DNA of 64,000 bases from the NCBI RefSeq assembly GCF_009017275.1, contig NZ_WBZC01000012.1, forward strand, positions 1-64,000, given 5' to 3'. The DNA is from Alkaliphilus pronyensis. Its GTDB lineage: Bacteria > Bacillota > Clostridia > Peptostreptococcales > Natronincolaceae. The notes under the pieces were generated by a model. That model had not been told where the DNA came from and made no database searches. It saw only the letters and a program-made list of their open reading frames with translations. Positions 9,472 through 17,241 of the stretch are shown here, in pieces (the stretch's first letter is position 1; every line of letters begins with the position of its first letter). The position numbers were made by a program, and so were the translations under genes.

Positions 9472-9690
9472 TTAACCATTAAAATTGAACATTTCAATGA
9501 TTCTTTGCTTAAGCTGCGGTAGTACTACATCGCCGATTAATGCATATAGACCTGCAAGTAATAACGCCCCTAATACGACACTTATAAGAACGGTAATTGC
9601 TGTATTTAATGCACCTTCACCTTTCTTATCCGCTAATACCATTTTTCCTCTTAATACTAAGTTCATGATTTTCCATTGTAATTTTTTCAT
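9472..9690 (-). CDS. Maff2-family small membrane protein
   Basis: 72 residues: a basic start, a KKGEGALNTA segment, a single strong membrane span (TVLISVVLGALLLAGLYAL) and an amphipathic tail (LPQLKQRIIEMFNF). This is the pattern of Maff2-family proteins, which occur between VirD4 and TrbL genes in Clostridia conjugative elements. The function is unknown; a pilin-like or channel-accessory role is plausible given size and place. It lies between the VirB2-like gene and the SLH protein gene. Confidence 0.75.
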   Translation of the reverse strand: MKKLQWKIMNLVLRGKMVLADKKGEGALNTAITVLISVVLGALLLAGLYALIGDVVLPQLKQRIIEMFNFNG

Positions 9691-9777
9691 TATAATTTCT
9701 CTCCTTTTGATTGATGTTTTGTATCTAAAAGCATTTGCTTTTAAATCAGTTTTACTTGATTTGATGCTACTTATTAA

Positions 9778-10110
9778 CTATTGATAGTAGCCAACAATTA
9801 GGTTGATAATGGCACTACCAAGGACTGCCCCAATGACAGATATAATCGCTGTCATAATTCGGTTGTTCCAACGCTTTTGATCTTGCTCATCTGCCCCACT
9901 TCTTCTGATAAAAAAGTAGATAACAAGTAGACCTCCAACAATAGGAGCAAGTATCATTAACCATGTGGTTGCGTCCCTGATAAGAGCTTCTGTACCTTTA
10001 GCGATTTTACTGTCTCCCACTGGACCACCTGTAGCAAATACAGGGGGATTAAAAAACAGCACTTGCATCATCACAAGCACTGCTAATCCTTTGCTTTTAA
10101 TTTTATCCAT
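9778..10110 (-). CDS. VirB2/TrbC-like small membrane protein with signal peptide
   Basis: 110 residues. A cleavable signal peptide (residues 1 to about 27, ending FATGG) is followed by two hydrophobic spans (WLMILAPIVGGLLVIYFFI and IMTAIISVIGAVLGSAIINL) separated by a charged loop (RRSGADEQDQKRWNN). This resembles the VirB2/TrbC pilin-type subunits of conjugation systems. It begins 3 bases after the VirD4 stop, so the two are coupled. The pilin role is inferred from topology and location. Confidence 0.7.
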   Translation of the reverse strand: MDKIKSKGLAVLVMMQVLFFNPPVFATGGPVGDSKIAKGTEALIRDATTWLMILAPIVGGLLVIYFFIRRSGADEQDQKRWNNRIMTAIISVIGAVLGSAIINLIVGYYQ

Positions 10111-10113
10111 GAA

Positions 10114-12246
10114 CTAATTGCCTCCCATCTGTGCATACATGACATTTTGATTGCTACTTTTAGCTGTTGATTTCTTTAACTGGTCTTTGTGAAACTCCCA
10201 TATGTTCCATAGAGCAATGGCATTTACACCTTGTCTTTCTTCTCGCTCACCTTCACGGTATTGTCGTATTTTTCGGTTATGTTCTTTGTTCCCAAGTCCA
10301 AAGAGTTTATTAAACTGCCATTTACCTAAGTCAGGTATGGTCATCATGGCAGGATGGGTACGAGAGGTCACTAGAGCGTAAGGACGATTAATCAGTTTTA
10401 TTTCATCTGTTGTGAGTAATGCCCTATGAGTAAGATTAGTCGAATGAGATGTTGATGGTGTGGTGTATTTCCCATGTGAGCTGCTGAGGGAATAGGTTGA
10501 TACCGTATAGTTCCCTAACTTCTTGGATATTTCTTCAAGTGTTCCTACATCATCTGCCTGTAGGTAAATCCATATCTCGCAGTTACTCTTAATGGTTTGT
10601 GCAACGTCTCTGTTATAGATTTCATCTAATTGGGCAAAGGCTTGGATGAATAAAGAGAATCTTATACCACGTCCACCACCAACAGTAAGTTTATTAGCGA
10701 AGTCAGGTATCTGTGTGAAGTTACCAAACTCATCTAATAAAAGGTTCACTCGATTCAGTAATCGTCCACCTCGATCATCTGCTACTTTTACAAGTGCCAT
10801 ATAACACTGATTAACAAAGAGACTAGCTAAACTATAATAGGTCTTTTTCTCATCAGGTAAGATGATAAAAAGAGCTGTTTTCTTATTACTTATATCTCTT
10901 GGGTTAAAATCACTTTCATTGGTCATTGACCATATAAGTGGGTTGGTAAAGAGCCTTAGATTGGTAAGAGCTGCCGTAAAGAAACTTCCCTTAGTTTTAG
11001 ATGGTGCAACCTCTGAGATGGCAAGTAATCCTCTTGCAGGATGGGTACTTGGAATGGTATTCAAATAATCTTGAAGTGGCATTTTACCGTTAACTGTTTT
11101 ACACATTTCAGATATGAAAAAGTAGACATTGCTTAGGTTCTGATATTTACGGTTATGTGCGCCATCATTGAGTCTGTTATCATAAACCACTGCCATAATA
11201 GCAGCGGCGATGATACTGGCTTCACCATTCGACCATATCTTTTCATTGTGACTTTCTTCTGGTACAAGTGCTTGCGTTAAATCCCATGTGGCTTCAATGG
11301 CTCTTGGGATATTGTCTTCATCAATGGCATCAATTATAGGCTGTAAGAAATTATAACGATGAGACTTAAGAGGATTCTTAAAATCAAGGGCATAAACGTC
11401 ATAACCTAAGTTTCTAAGATAGGGTGCTGTGTAAGTAAAAAGTTCTGATTTAGGGTCACTAATGACCATACTCTCTCCTGTAAGACCTAATAGACCGATA
11501 CTTTCTAAAACAATGCACCGTGTTTTACCACTTCGAGTTGCCCCAATGCATAATGTATGAATATCATCATCAATATAATAAACACGCTCATTTTTACGCC
11601 CCTCTTTCTTCATACCAATGACCACACCACCAGTAGCTACCTTTTGATTCTCTTTGGATTGCGTATTTTCTTTTGATGTGGCATATATCCTTTGGTTGTC
11701 TTCAAGGATTTGATCTTCGAGATTTTTAATTGCTTTTTCTTGTTCCCCACACTGAACATCTTGCTTTTCATCTTGGGATAATTCTTCATCTTTCATATCT
11801 CCCTTCTTTATGGCATTTACTTCTGTTTGCCCCTGTTTCTTAAGTGATTTGATGGTATCATCGTCCTTCTCTAGGACTACGGATTTAAAGTGATTGTCCT
11901 TTTCTTTATCTGTTAGCCACCTTGCTGATCCAAATTGTCGCTGTCCTGCTGATACTGGTGTTTTTATGAGTGGTGTTATTTCTACAAGTTCACTGTGATA
12001 AGGTCGATTATTAAGCAAATAATAAAAAATAGCCCCTAATAGAATCACTCCATTAAAGGCTAAAAATAAGAGCAGATGCTTCTGATCACTTATCATACTC
12101 CCTACAATGGTACTTAATTTAAACCATTGAACATATTGAATTTTTCTTCGTAGTAGGAAATGAATATTAGTTGTAAACAGAAGATTTACACCTGTTCCCA
12201 AGACGAATATGCCTATACTCAGATACAACTTTAGTTTATTATCCAT
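10114..12246 (-). CDS. VirD4/TraG-type coupling protein
   Basis: 710 residues. Two N-terminal membrane spans (about 8-28 and 55-75) are followed by a charged, Lys/Glu-rich linker (about 120-200). The TraD/TraG ATPase domain has Walker A GATRSGKTRCIVL near 235 and Walker B LLLDEFGNF near 505. This protein links the relaxosome to the T4SS and pumps the DNA strand. Its start overlaps the stop of the small Cys-rich gene (ATGGATAA), and the VirB2-like gene follows after 3 bases. Length and order match Clostridia ICE coupling proteins. Confidence 0.93.
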   Translation of the reverse strand: MDNKLKLYLSIGIFVLGTGVNLLFTTNIHFLLRRKIQYVQWFKLSTIVGSMISDQKHLLLFLAFNGVILLGAIFYYLLNNRPYHSELVEITPLIKTPVSAGQRQFGSARWLTDKEKDNHFKSVVLEKDDDTIKSLKKQGQTEVNAIKKGDMKDEELSQDEKQDVQCGEQEKAIKNLEDQILEDNQRIYATSKENTQSKENQKVATGGVVIGMKKEGRKNERVYYIDDDIHTLCIGATRSGKTRCIVLESIGLLGLTGESMVISDPKSELFTYTAPYLRNLGYDVYALDFKNPLKSHRYNFLQPIIDAIDEDNIPRAIEATWDLTQALVPEESHNEKIWSNGEASIIAAAIMAVVYDNRLNDGAHNRKYQNLSNVYFFISEMCKTVNGKMPLQDYLNTIPSTHPARGLLAISEVAPSKTKGSFFTAALTNLRLFTNPLIWSMTNESDFNPRDISNKKTALFIILPDEKKTYYSLASLFVNQCYMALVKVADDRGGRLLNRVNLLLDEFGNFTQIPDFANKLTVGGGRGIRFSLFIQAFAQLDEIYNRDVAQTIKSNCEIWIYLQADDVGTLEEISKKLGNYTVSTYSLSSSHGKYTTPSTSHSTNLTHRALLTTDEIKLINRPYALVTSRTHPAMMTIPDLGKWQFNKLFGLGNKEHNRKIRQYREGEREERQGVNAIALWNIWEFHKDQLKKSTAKSSNQNVMYAQMGGN

Positions 12247-12403
12247 TCACTGCATCACCTCTTTTCACGCATTTTCTAATCATGCAATAATATTTGATAT
12301 GCTGATTCCCCTCCTCATCTTTTCTTTTCATCTTATGTAGCAAATACATACAGTTATCGCATTTGCAATTATCATTGGTAAATGTAATGCCTATAATCGC
12401 CAC
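12239..12403 (-). CDS. Small cysteine-rich protein between relaxase and VirD4
   Basis: A 54-codon frame with CKCDNC and two more cysteines (YYCMIRKCVKR), likely metal-binding. It fits exactly between the relaxase stop and VirD4 and overlaps the VirD4 start by 8 bases, which argues it is real and coupled. The start is uncertain: GTG at 12403 sits almost on the GGGAGG ribosome site, while an ATT six bases later has ideal spacing. Small Cys-rich proteins at this position are common in Clostridia mobile elements, but I cannot assign a role. Confidence 0.55.
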   Translation of the reverse strand: MAIIGITFTNDNCKCDNCMYLLHKMKRKDEEGNQHIKYYCMIRKCVKRGDAVNG

Positions 12404-12408
12404 CTCCC

Positions 12409-13371
12409 TTACATCTCATGCCCACTTTCTTTTTCCCAGTTAAGTCCTGTATTTTGCTTAGCATTTAAAATATCATCTGCCCCTGCTGCATTTTCCATCT
12501 GACTTAAGGGATAGGTATTTTTGTGATCCATACCCATTCCACCATCTGTTTCAAAAAGTTTTATGGCAGATAATAAGCCCTCGAACTTTGCCTTTGATAC
12601 TTGCTTGTCTAACTTGACAGCATTTAATTCAAAGCGTTGTTCGAGGGCTTCTTTAGTAAACCTCTCTGGTGGATACAGTTTTCTATTTCTACACTTTTTC
12701 CCATCTATGTTGGTAAAGGTAATATACTTTCTATTATCTGACCATTCTGTTTGGTAACCTAGCTGTTTCAGTTTATCAATAAAATCTTCCCTTGAAATAG
12801 CATACCTTTTAGCTTCACTCACAGCTAAGAACAGTTCATGTTTCCAACTGTGTCCCTTTTCCATAGTACGATATTCACCACGATCGATATGGCTGCCTTT
12901 CTTACCGTGAGTTACAATCAAGCCATAGCGTCTACAGATTTCATCTGAATAATCCTTAAGCTCCTGTAAATCTTCTTTACTCATTTTCCACTTCATACCT
13001 GTATAGCTGTTGACCGTGTTAAGAATAAAATGAGTATGAAGATGTGGCTTATCTGTATGTGTCGCATAAACCATCTGAAAGCCTTTGAATTTATCCATTA
13101 ACAGTAGCTCATCAGCAATGGCTTTAGCAGTTTCTGGTGATATGCCTTCACGGTTAGAAAAGGACTGAACAAAGTGGATATATTGTCTCCCTGTTTCCTT
13201 GTTATAATGCCTTTTAGTCATAACAAACTCATTGAGGGCATTATCAACATCACAGTTAAAACCGCCGTATAAACTAAAGGCTGTTTTATCATCACGAAGA
13301 ATATAATCAATGGCTCTTCTTAATCCTGTATACGTTTTATTCCTTCCGTTAATGAATTCAATAATTGCCAT
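12409..13371 (-). CDS. MobP-type relaxase (relaxase/mobilization nuclease family)
   Basis: 320 residues. The N-terminal relaxase fold has MAIIEFINGRNKTYTGL, and the three-histidine metal site is visible as THTDKPHLHTHFILN near residues 105-120. A basic region (GKKGSHIDRGEYRTMEKGHSW) follows. It should nick one strand at oriT and stay covalently attached during transfer. It overlaps the MobC frame by 52 bases, and VirD4 lies downstream, so relaxosome and coupling genes form one unit. Relaxases of this Tn1549/Tn4451-like group act at an origin just upstream of mobC, which fits the inverted-repeat cluster at 14.09-14.20 kb. Confidence 0.9.
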   Translation of the reverse strand: MAIIEFINGRNKTYTGLRRAIDYILRDDKTAFSLYGGFNCDVDNALNEFVMTKRHYNKETGRQYIHFVQSFSNREGISPETAKAIADELLLMDKFKGFQMVYATHTDKPHLHTHFILNTVNSYTGMKWKMSKEDLQELKDYSDEICRRYGLIVTHGKKGSHIDRGEYRTMEKGHSWKHELFLAVSEAKRYAISREDFIDKLKQLGYQTEWSDNRKYITFTNIDGKKCRNRKLYPPERFTKEALEQRFELNAVKLDKQVSKAKFEGLLSAIKLFETDGGMGMDHKNTYPLSQMENAAGADDILNAKQNTGLNWEKESGHEM

Positions 13372-13646
13372 ATCTCATGTATCTCCTTTTTGATGGGCTG
13401 AATATCAATGGTATTAAGTTTGCCTTGATGTGCCAAAATCAGAGCTTGATTTAAGTTCGTCCCTAACTTTGATAGTTGATGGGTATGCTCCTTTAAGCCC
13501 TCATAAATAATAATATCCCTCTCAAGGGCTTGGAGGGATACATACTGGCTCATATTCATTTTTGCTTTCTTGGCTTTTCTTTCAATCTGCCGATGCTCCG
13601 TATCGGTTACTCTTAATCCTATAAATCGTTCTTTTCTTATGGTCAT
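13320..13646 (-). CDS. mobC: MobC-like relaxosome accessory protein
   Basis: 108 residues from the ATG at 13646 (AAAGGAG upstream; an adjacent GTG at 13649 is too close to it). The N-terminal part resembles a ribbon-helix-helix DNA-binding segment (RFIGLRVTDTEHRQIERKAK). The C-terminal half (LSKLGTNLNQALILAHQG) is the hallmark of the MobC family. MobC binds oriT and helps open the strands for the relaxase. It overlaps the relaxase gene. Confidence 0.85.
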   Translation of the reverse strand: MTIRKERFIGLRVTDTEHRQIERKAKKAKMNMSQYVSLQALERDIIIYEGLKEHTHQLSKLGTNLNQALILAHQGKLNTIDIQPIKKEIHEIWQLLNSLTEGIKRIQD

Positions 13647-13663
13647 CACTCTCCTTTAAATAC

Positions 13664-13691
13664 AAAAAACTAGCAGTATAATAACCACTAG
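13664..13691 (-). terminator. Predicted intrinsic terminator before mobC
   Basis: On the minus strand the stem CTAGTGG/CTGCTAG (two G-T wobbles) with an 8-base loop is followed by TTTTTTG. It lies between the DUF6809-like gene at 13704 and mobC, so it could reduce read-through into the relaxosome genes. The stem is short, so strength is probably modest. Confidence 0.5.
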
Positions 13692-13703
13692 CATTCATTG
13701 TTT

Positions 13704-14006
13704 TTATTCATTTAATTTTTTCATGATTCTCATGCCATCAACTTGACCCTGTAAATAGATTTGATTGCCTTCTAGTATGATAAGAGCAGAATAGATTTCA
13801 ATAAATTGTTCTATTAAATTCTGCTCTGGCTTCTGCAATTTCTTTGATAGGGTTTCTATCTTGTCGTGTAGCTGTCCAAATTCTTTACGTAAATTGGAGT
13901 ATTCTACACTATGTTCCCATAATTTCTTTAAAACTTCTTCTCTATATTCAGTAGAGAACTGTTCTAAGCTTTCATAGAATAACTCTTCACTTACAAAACC
14001 ACGCAT
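13704..14006 (-). CDS. Small helical protein, DUF6809-like paralogue
   Basis: About 100 residues from ATG 14006 (GGGAGG upstream). It is all-helical and charged, and ends with LEGNQIYLQGQVDGMRIMKKLNE. The end pattern (E-G-x-x-x-Y-x-x-G-x-x-D-x-x-x-x-(M/L)) recurs in the products at 15663 and 16017, so the three are distant paralogues. Family naming is from memory and the function is unknown. It is the first gene after the presumed oriT on the transfer side. Confidence 0.55.
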   Translation of the reverse strand: MRGFVSEELFYESLEQFSTEYREEVLKKLWEHSVEYSNLRKEFGQLHDKIETLSKKLQKPEQNLIEQFIEIYSALIILEGNQIYLQGQVDGMRIMKKLNE

Positions 14007-14091
14007 CACTTTCCCTCCCTAAGTATGATTAAGACCATTTTAATTCTTAACCTTACTAGAAGTCTAGTTATGGTAGGAAATATTTGTGTGT

Positions 14092-14199
14092 TTGGGCAAC
14101 GCCCAATCTTAAGGGGACTGGGGATATCCCCAGCAAGCAACTTTGTTTAACAAAGTGGAAGCTTGCCCGCAGGAAGGCAAAGCCTTCTGAGGACTGCGG
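14092..14199. other. Candidate origin of transfer (oriT): nested inverted repeats
   Basis: About 110 bases without a credible gene, packed with perfect inverted repeats. TTGGGC/GCCCAA is at 14092-14106. A 16-bp palindrome CTGGGGATATCCCCAG is at 14118-14133. GCAAGC (14133-14138) pairs with GCTTGC (14161-14166) and encloses ACTTTGTT/AACAAAGT (14140-14156). CCGCAG (14167-14172) pairs with CTGCGG (14194-14199) and encloses GAAGGC-AAA-GCCTTC (14173-14187). It lies directly upstream of the MobC/relaxase unit, where the oriT of this relaxase group is expected. The nick site cannot be seen by eye. Confidence 0.7.
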
Positions 14200-14223
14200 T
14201 TTGGATGGGGTATTGAAAAGATA

Positions 14224-15576
14224 TTAATGATTATAATACTCTTCGAGAGCTTCCATTTGCTCAGCATGTGCAGTGCTTTCATCATCAGCATAAACATCAT
14301 ATAAGTCCCTCGAGTAAATATTCTGCAATTCAAAATCTTCCAATTCTATTGATCTACTACTATTAACTCGCTTGCCATCCTTTAAATCAAATGTCACTAT
14401 AACTCTAGCAACAACATCAGCACTTATATCTCCAAGCGAAAAAACCATGCCTTCATTATCCTCATAAGAAACATATGAAATAGCAGGTAATGAAACTGAT
14501 AGAGCATATTCTACTTCCAATTCATCAACAATCACTTTAACTTCTTCTAATTTTAAGTCATCTAATCGCTCAGCATCACCATTATTGTTCCTATAATAGT
14601 CATCATGCATATCGGTAAAATCATGTTCAATAAAATATCCAAATAATTTATCTTGGATTTCTTCCTGTATTTCACCAAATAAATGATTCCTTACATAGGT
14701 ATCTGCGTTAATCTCTAGCTTTATAAGATTATCAACATGTTCACTTAGAGAGTAAAAGTCTGATAAATTCATAAAATGAATTTGTTTATCAGGACAATAA
14801 TCGTTAAATTCTCTATACAACTCTGGTCTAAACTTACTCCCATTTTTCTTTATTTTCCAATCCTCTTTTGCATCATTAGTAACTAAAATAACATTATCAT
14901 TATCCGCTTTTGAAGCATATTCTAATACTTCTTTCCATAGAAACAAATCCCCAAATTTATCTAATCCATCTCTATGGTCCTTAGTTTCTTCATCCTTAAA
15001 TCCAGGGGGAATCTTATACTTATATCTCAGTTCCCCTTCTCTAGCTATTTGAAGTTTTCTCTCCAATGTCAAAGGCAAACCATAATTAAACTTTTTAACT
15101 AGATTATCAACCGCATTTTTTTGTTTTTCTATCATATCCTTAGTCTGCAACTTGGATAACTTACTATCAAAGTTCTTTCCTAAATCAACAATCTTTCGAA
15201 GCTCAACTTCAAATTCTGATTCAAAATCAATAAGTTCTTTAACATCATCTTCTTTATAACTATATCTTTTCAATCCATTGATAACACTTTTTATATCATC
15301 CTTAGCAGATTTTTTAAATTCAGTAATTGATTTATCAAACCCCTTACTAAGTTCTACAAACCTCTTATCCATCTTTGATTGTATGTGTCTATAATTTCTA
15401 TGATATTCATCCCTCACTTGACTAGGAAGCCAGATAAAGCTCAATACATTCTCAATCTTTTCAATTAATCCGTTACAGGCATATTCAGAAACCCTATACA
15501 ATTCCAATAAAACATTAGCATCCAATATTATTAAAGGTTCTTGCTCTAAGACCATCTTATATTCTGAATGATCCAT
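14224..15576 (-). CDS. PIN-like domain protein (PIN_8 type), probable nuclease cargo
   Basis: 450 residues. The start has the first PIN acidic motif (LIILDANVLLELYR, Asp near 19). Further acidic positions come in KFGDLFLWKEVLEYA (about 230-245) and VILVTNDAKEDW (about 257-268), as in PIN-like RNases with long helical inserts. The C-terminal third (about 290-450) is acidic and unassigned. PIN_8-type proteins occur in bacterial defence islands and are predicted RNases. The gene is wedged between the presumed oriT and a DUF6809-like gene, so it looks like inserted cargo. It is preceded by a good site (AAGGGAGGACATT ATG). The substrate is unknown. Confidence 0.7.
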   Translation of the reverse strand: MDHSEYKMVLEQEPLIILDANVLLELYRVSEYACNGLIEKIENVLSFIWLPSQVRDEYHRNYRHIQSKMDKRFVELSKGFDKSITEFKKSAKDDIKSVINGLKRYSYKEDDVKELIDFESEFEVELRKIVDLGKNFDSKLSKLQTKDMIEKQKNAVDNLVKKFNYGLPLTLERKLQIAREGELRYKYKIPPGFKDEETKDHRDGLDKFGDLFLWKEVLEYASKADNDNVILVTNDAKEDWKIKKNGSKFRPELYREFNDYCPDKQIHFMNLSDFYSLSEHVDNLIKLEINADTYVRNHLFGEIQEEIQDKLFGYFIEHDFTDMHDDYYRNNNGDAERLDDLKLEEVKVIVDELEVEYALSVSLPAISYVSYEDNEGMVFSLGDISADVVARVIVTFDLKDGKRVNSSRSIELEDFELQNIYSRDLYDVYADDESTAHAEQMEALEEYYNH

Positions 15577-15614
15577 AATGTCCTCCCTTCACATAGCATT
15601 TACCTAATAATACC

Positions 15615-15628
15615 ATCAACATGTTGAT
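15615..15628. promoter_or_regulatory. 14-bp palindrome upstream of the PIN gene
   Basis: ATCAACATGTTGAT is a perfect palindrome about 40 bases upstream of the PIN-protein ATG. It could be an operator for that cargo gene. No clear -35/-10 pair was seen with it. Confidence 0.35.
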
Positions 15629-15662
15629 TTAACAATGCTATCTAATCACACTTCTAGCATTT

Positions 15663-15974
15663 CTACTTCAACAAATTCAACCGATACATCAAAATAACAC
15701 AATCACTATACCCTCTCATATAAAAGAAATCACCCTCAAGTTCCTGCACATCCCTTAAGTCCATCATATAATCTCTTATACACTGGCTTTGTTCCTTAGA
15801 ACACTCGTCCAATGCCTTAAAAAATTGCTCTTCTCGTTCTTCTAACGAAGCAACTAATTCTGCATAATGAGGAATTCTTTCTAGCATATTTGCTCTTGTT
15901 GAATCCTTCATTGACTGAGTGAGTTGACACAAAGCATCCATAATATCCATTACATCATTTATGTAACCTGACAT
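15663..15974 (-). CDS. Small helical protein, DUF6809-like paralogue
   Basis: About 103 residues from ATG 15974 (AAGGAGAGG upstream). It is helical and ends GDFFYMRGYSDCVILMYRLNLLK, nearly the same as the neighbouring product at 16017 (GDHFYLRGYRDCIALLHRLNLFK). The two also share an LCQ/CDF-AQ-x-x-KD start and a central run of Glu/Arg. They are clear tandem paralogues. The function is unknown; such proteins are frequent in Clostridia conjugative elements. Confidence 0.7.
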   Translation of the reverse strand: MSGYINDVMDIMDALCQLTQSMKDSTRANMLERIPHYAELVASLEEREEQFFKALDECSKEQSQCIRDYMMDLRDVQELEGDFFYMRGYSDCVILMYRLNLLK

Positions 15975-16016
15975 ACACACCTCTCCTTTTTCTCAAAATA
16001 AGCAAATGAAGCAATA

Positions 16017-16328
16017 CTATTTAAATAGGTTCAATCGATGTAATAATGCAATACAGTCCCTATATCCACGCAAGTAGAAATGATCGCCTTCATCACTGTG
16101 TTTATCCATCATATCCACAATGTAGCCTTGTATCACTTTTCTCCGCTCTATTGGACACTCCTCCATGATCACACGATAACGTTCTTTCTTTTCATTTAAG
16201 GATGTAACTTTTTCGATATAGTCTGTATTATGCTCTATCATCTCTTGCTTTGTTACATCTTTTAAAACCTGTGCAAAATCACATATAACATCCAAAACAT
16301 CAACTTTCTTTTCATTAAAAATAGGCAT
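16017..16328 (-). CDS. Small helical protein, DUF6809-like paralogue
   Basis: About 103 residues from ATG 16328. It is a tandem paralogue of the next gene, with the same C-terminal GYRDC motif. Its ribosome site (GGAGGGGG) lies within a hairpin whose other arm is CCCCC (see the regulatory entry), so translation may be restrained. The function is unknown. Confidence 0.7.
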   Translation of the reverse strand: MPIFNEKKVDVLDVICDFAQVLKDVTKQEMIEHNTDYIEKVTSLNEKKERYRVIMEECPIERRKVIQGYIVDMMDKHSDEGDHFYLRGYRDCIALLHRLNLFK

Positions 16329-16333
16329 GTTCA

Positions 16334-16371
16334 CCCCCTCCTTTTCTACTCTAAGAATAGATGAGTGGGGG
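16334..16371 (-). promoter_or_regulatory. Hairpin masking the ribosome site of the DUF6809-like gene
   Basis: On the minus strand CCCCC (16371-16367) pairs with GGGGG (16338-16334), which is part of the AAGGAGGGGGTGAAC ribosome site. An inner TCTA/TAGA stem extends it. The fold would hide the ribosome site of the gene starting at 16328. Confidence 0.4.
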
Positions 16372-16400
16372 CTTTAATGTCTAGAAATCACCACAATAAT

Positions 16401-17228
16401 TTACATTTCTACGCCTTCCTCTTGTCCCGCAACATATTCTTCTGAAGGGTATTGTTGCATCATCGCTTGGTAATGCTGTTTGTAAACCTCTTGGTTCTGA
16501 CCTTCTGGTGTTTGCGGCTTTTTAGTTATACTAACTTCATCTGTTTCTTTATCAATACTCTTCTCAACAGGCTGACTATTTTTCTTTTCATCAGTTATTT
16601 TCTTGAAGAGGTTTTTTTTTAAGGATTCAATATTTTTTCTCGATATCTCTGCTTTGCCTTCTTCATAGACCTTTCTTATGCCTTCTATCTCCTTAGCTCC
16701 CCTAACTCTTCCATTATCTTGTTTGATACACTTAGTTAGTAAATCGAGGGGCAATTCATTCTCCAGTCCAATTCGTACCTCCCGCATTTGTTGTGGCGTT
16801 AAATAAGACTGATTGATAAGAAACTCCACCTGCTTTTTATTTAGTCCAAGTTCAAAGCCTTTTCGTATTTCCATCATCTGCTCTGGCAATAAAGTTGGCT
16901 TGGCATACATTTCAACTTGAGCATTGCTAAGATTCCCCTCAAGTCCTAGACGAACCTCCTTCATCTGCATGTGGGTTAGTGTAGGCTTATTGGCATAAAG
17001 TGCAACCTGTAGCTTGCTTAGTCCACTTTCCATGCCTGTTCTAATCTCTTTCATTTGCTTGTCATTTAAAATATCATGAGCATACATTTTCACTTGGGAT
17101 ACAGCAAGTCCTGCCCTTAAGCCTTCCATAACTTCGCCGTACTGCATTTTATTAAGTTCATTACATGCTAGTTCCTTTAAGCTCTTTCGATAACGTAGCT
17201 TTTCCCATAAATCTTTTATAACACCCAT
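16401..17228 (-). CDS. Helical-repeat protein of the conjugative element
   Basis: 275 residues. Residues about 30-170 hold roughly five repeats of about 29 residues with the pattern Q-M-x-E-(I/V)-R-x-G-(L/M/F)-E-x-x-L-(S/N)-x-x-Q-V-x-x-(Y/F). The C-terminal third is charged, Lys/Glu-rich and probably disordered. It lies 13 bases downstream of the DUF3991/toprim gene and has a GGAGG site before ATG 17228. Proteins with this repeat occur next to toprim proteins in Clostridia ICEs. I infer a DNA-processing scaffold, but no function is known to me. Confidence 0.6.
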   Translation of the reverse strand: MGVIKDLWEKLRYRKSLKELACNELNKMQYGEVMEGLRAGLAVSQVKMYAHDILNDKQMKEIRTGMESGLSKLQVALYANKPTLTHMQMKEVRLGLEGNLSNAQVEMYAKPTLLPEQMMEIRKGFELGLNKKQVEFLINQSYLTPQQMREVRIGLENELPLDLLTKCIKQDNGRVRGAKEIEGIRKVYEEGKAEISRKNIESLKKNLFKKITDEKKNSQPVEKSIDKETDEVSITKKPQTPEGQNQEVYKQHYQAMMQQYPSEEYVAGQEEGVEM

Positions 17229-17241
17229 CTTAGTCCTCCTT

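Noticed and set aside
14109-14333. A 74-codon minus-strand frame overlapping the PIN gene end and the inverted-repeat cluster.
   Set aside because: It translates palindromic DNA and the out-of-frame end of the PIN gene; no ribosome site.
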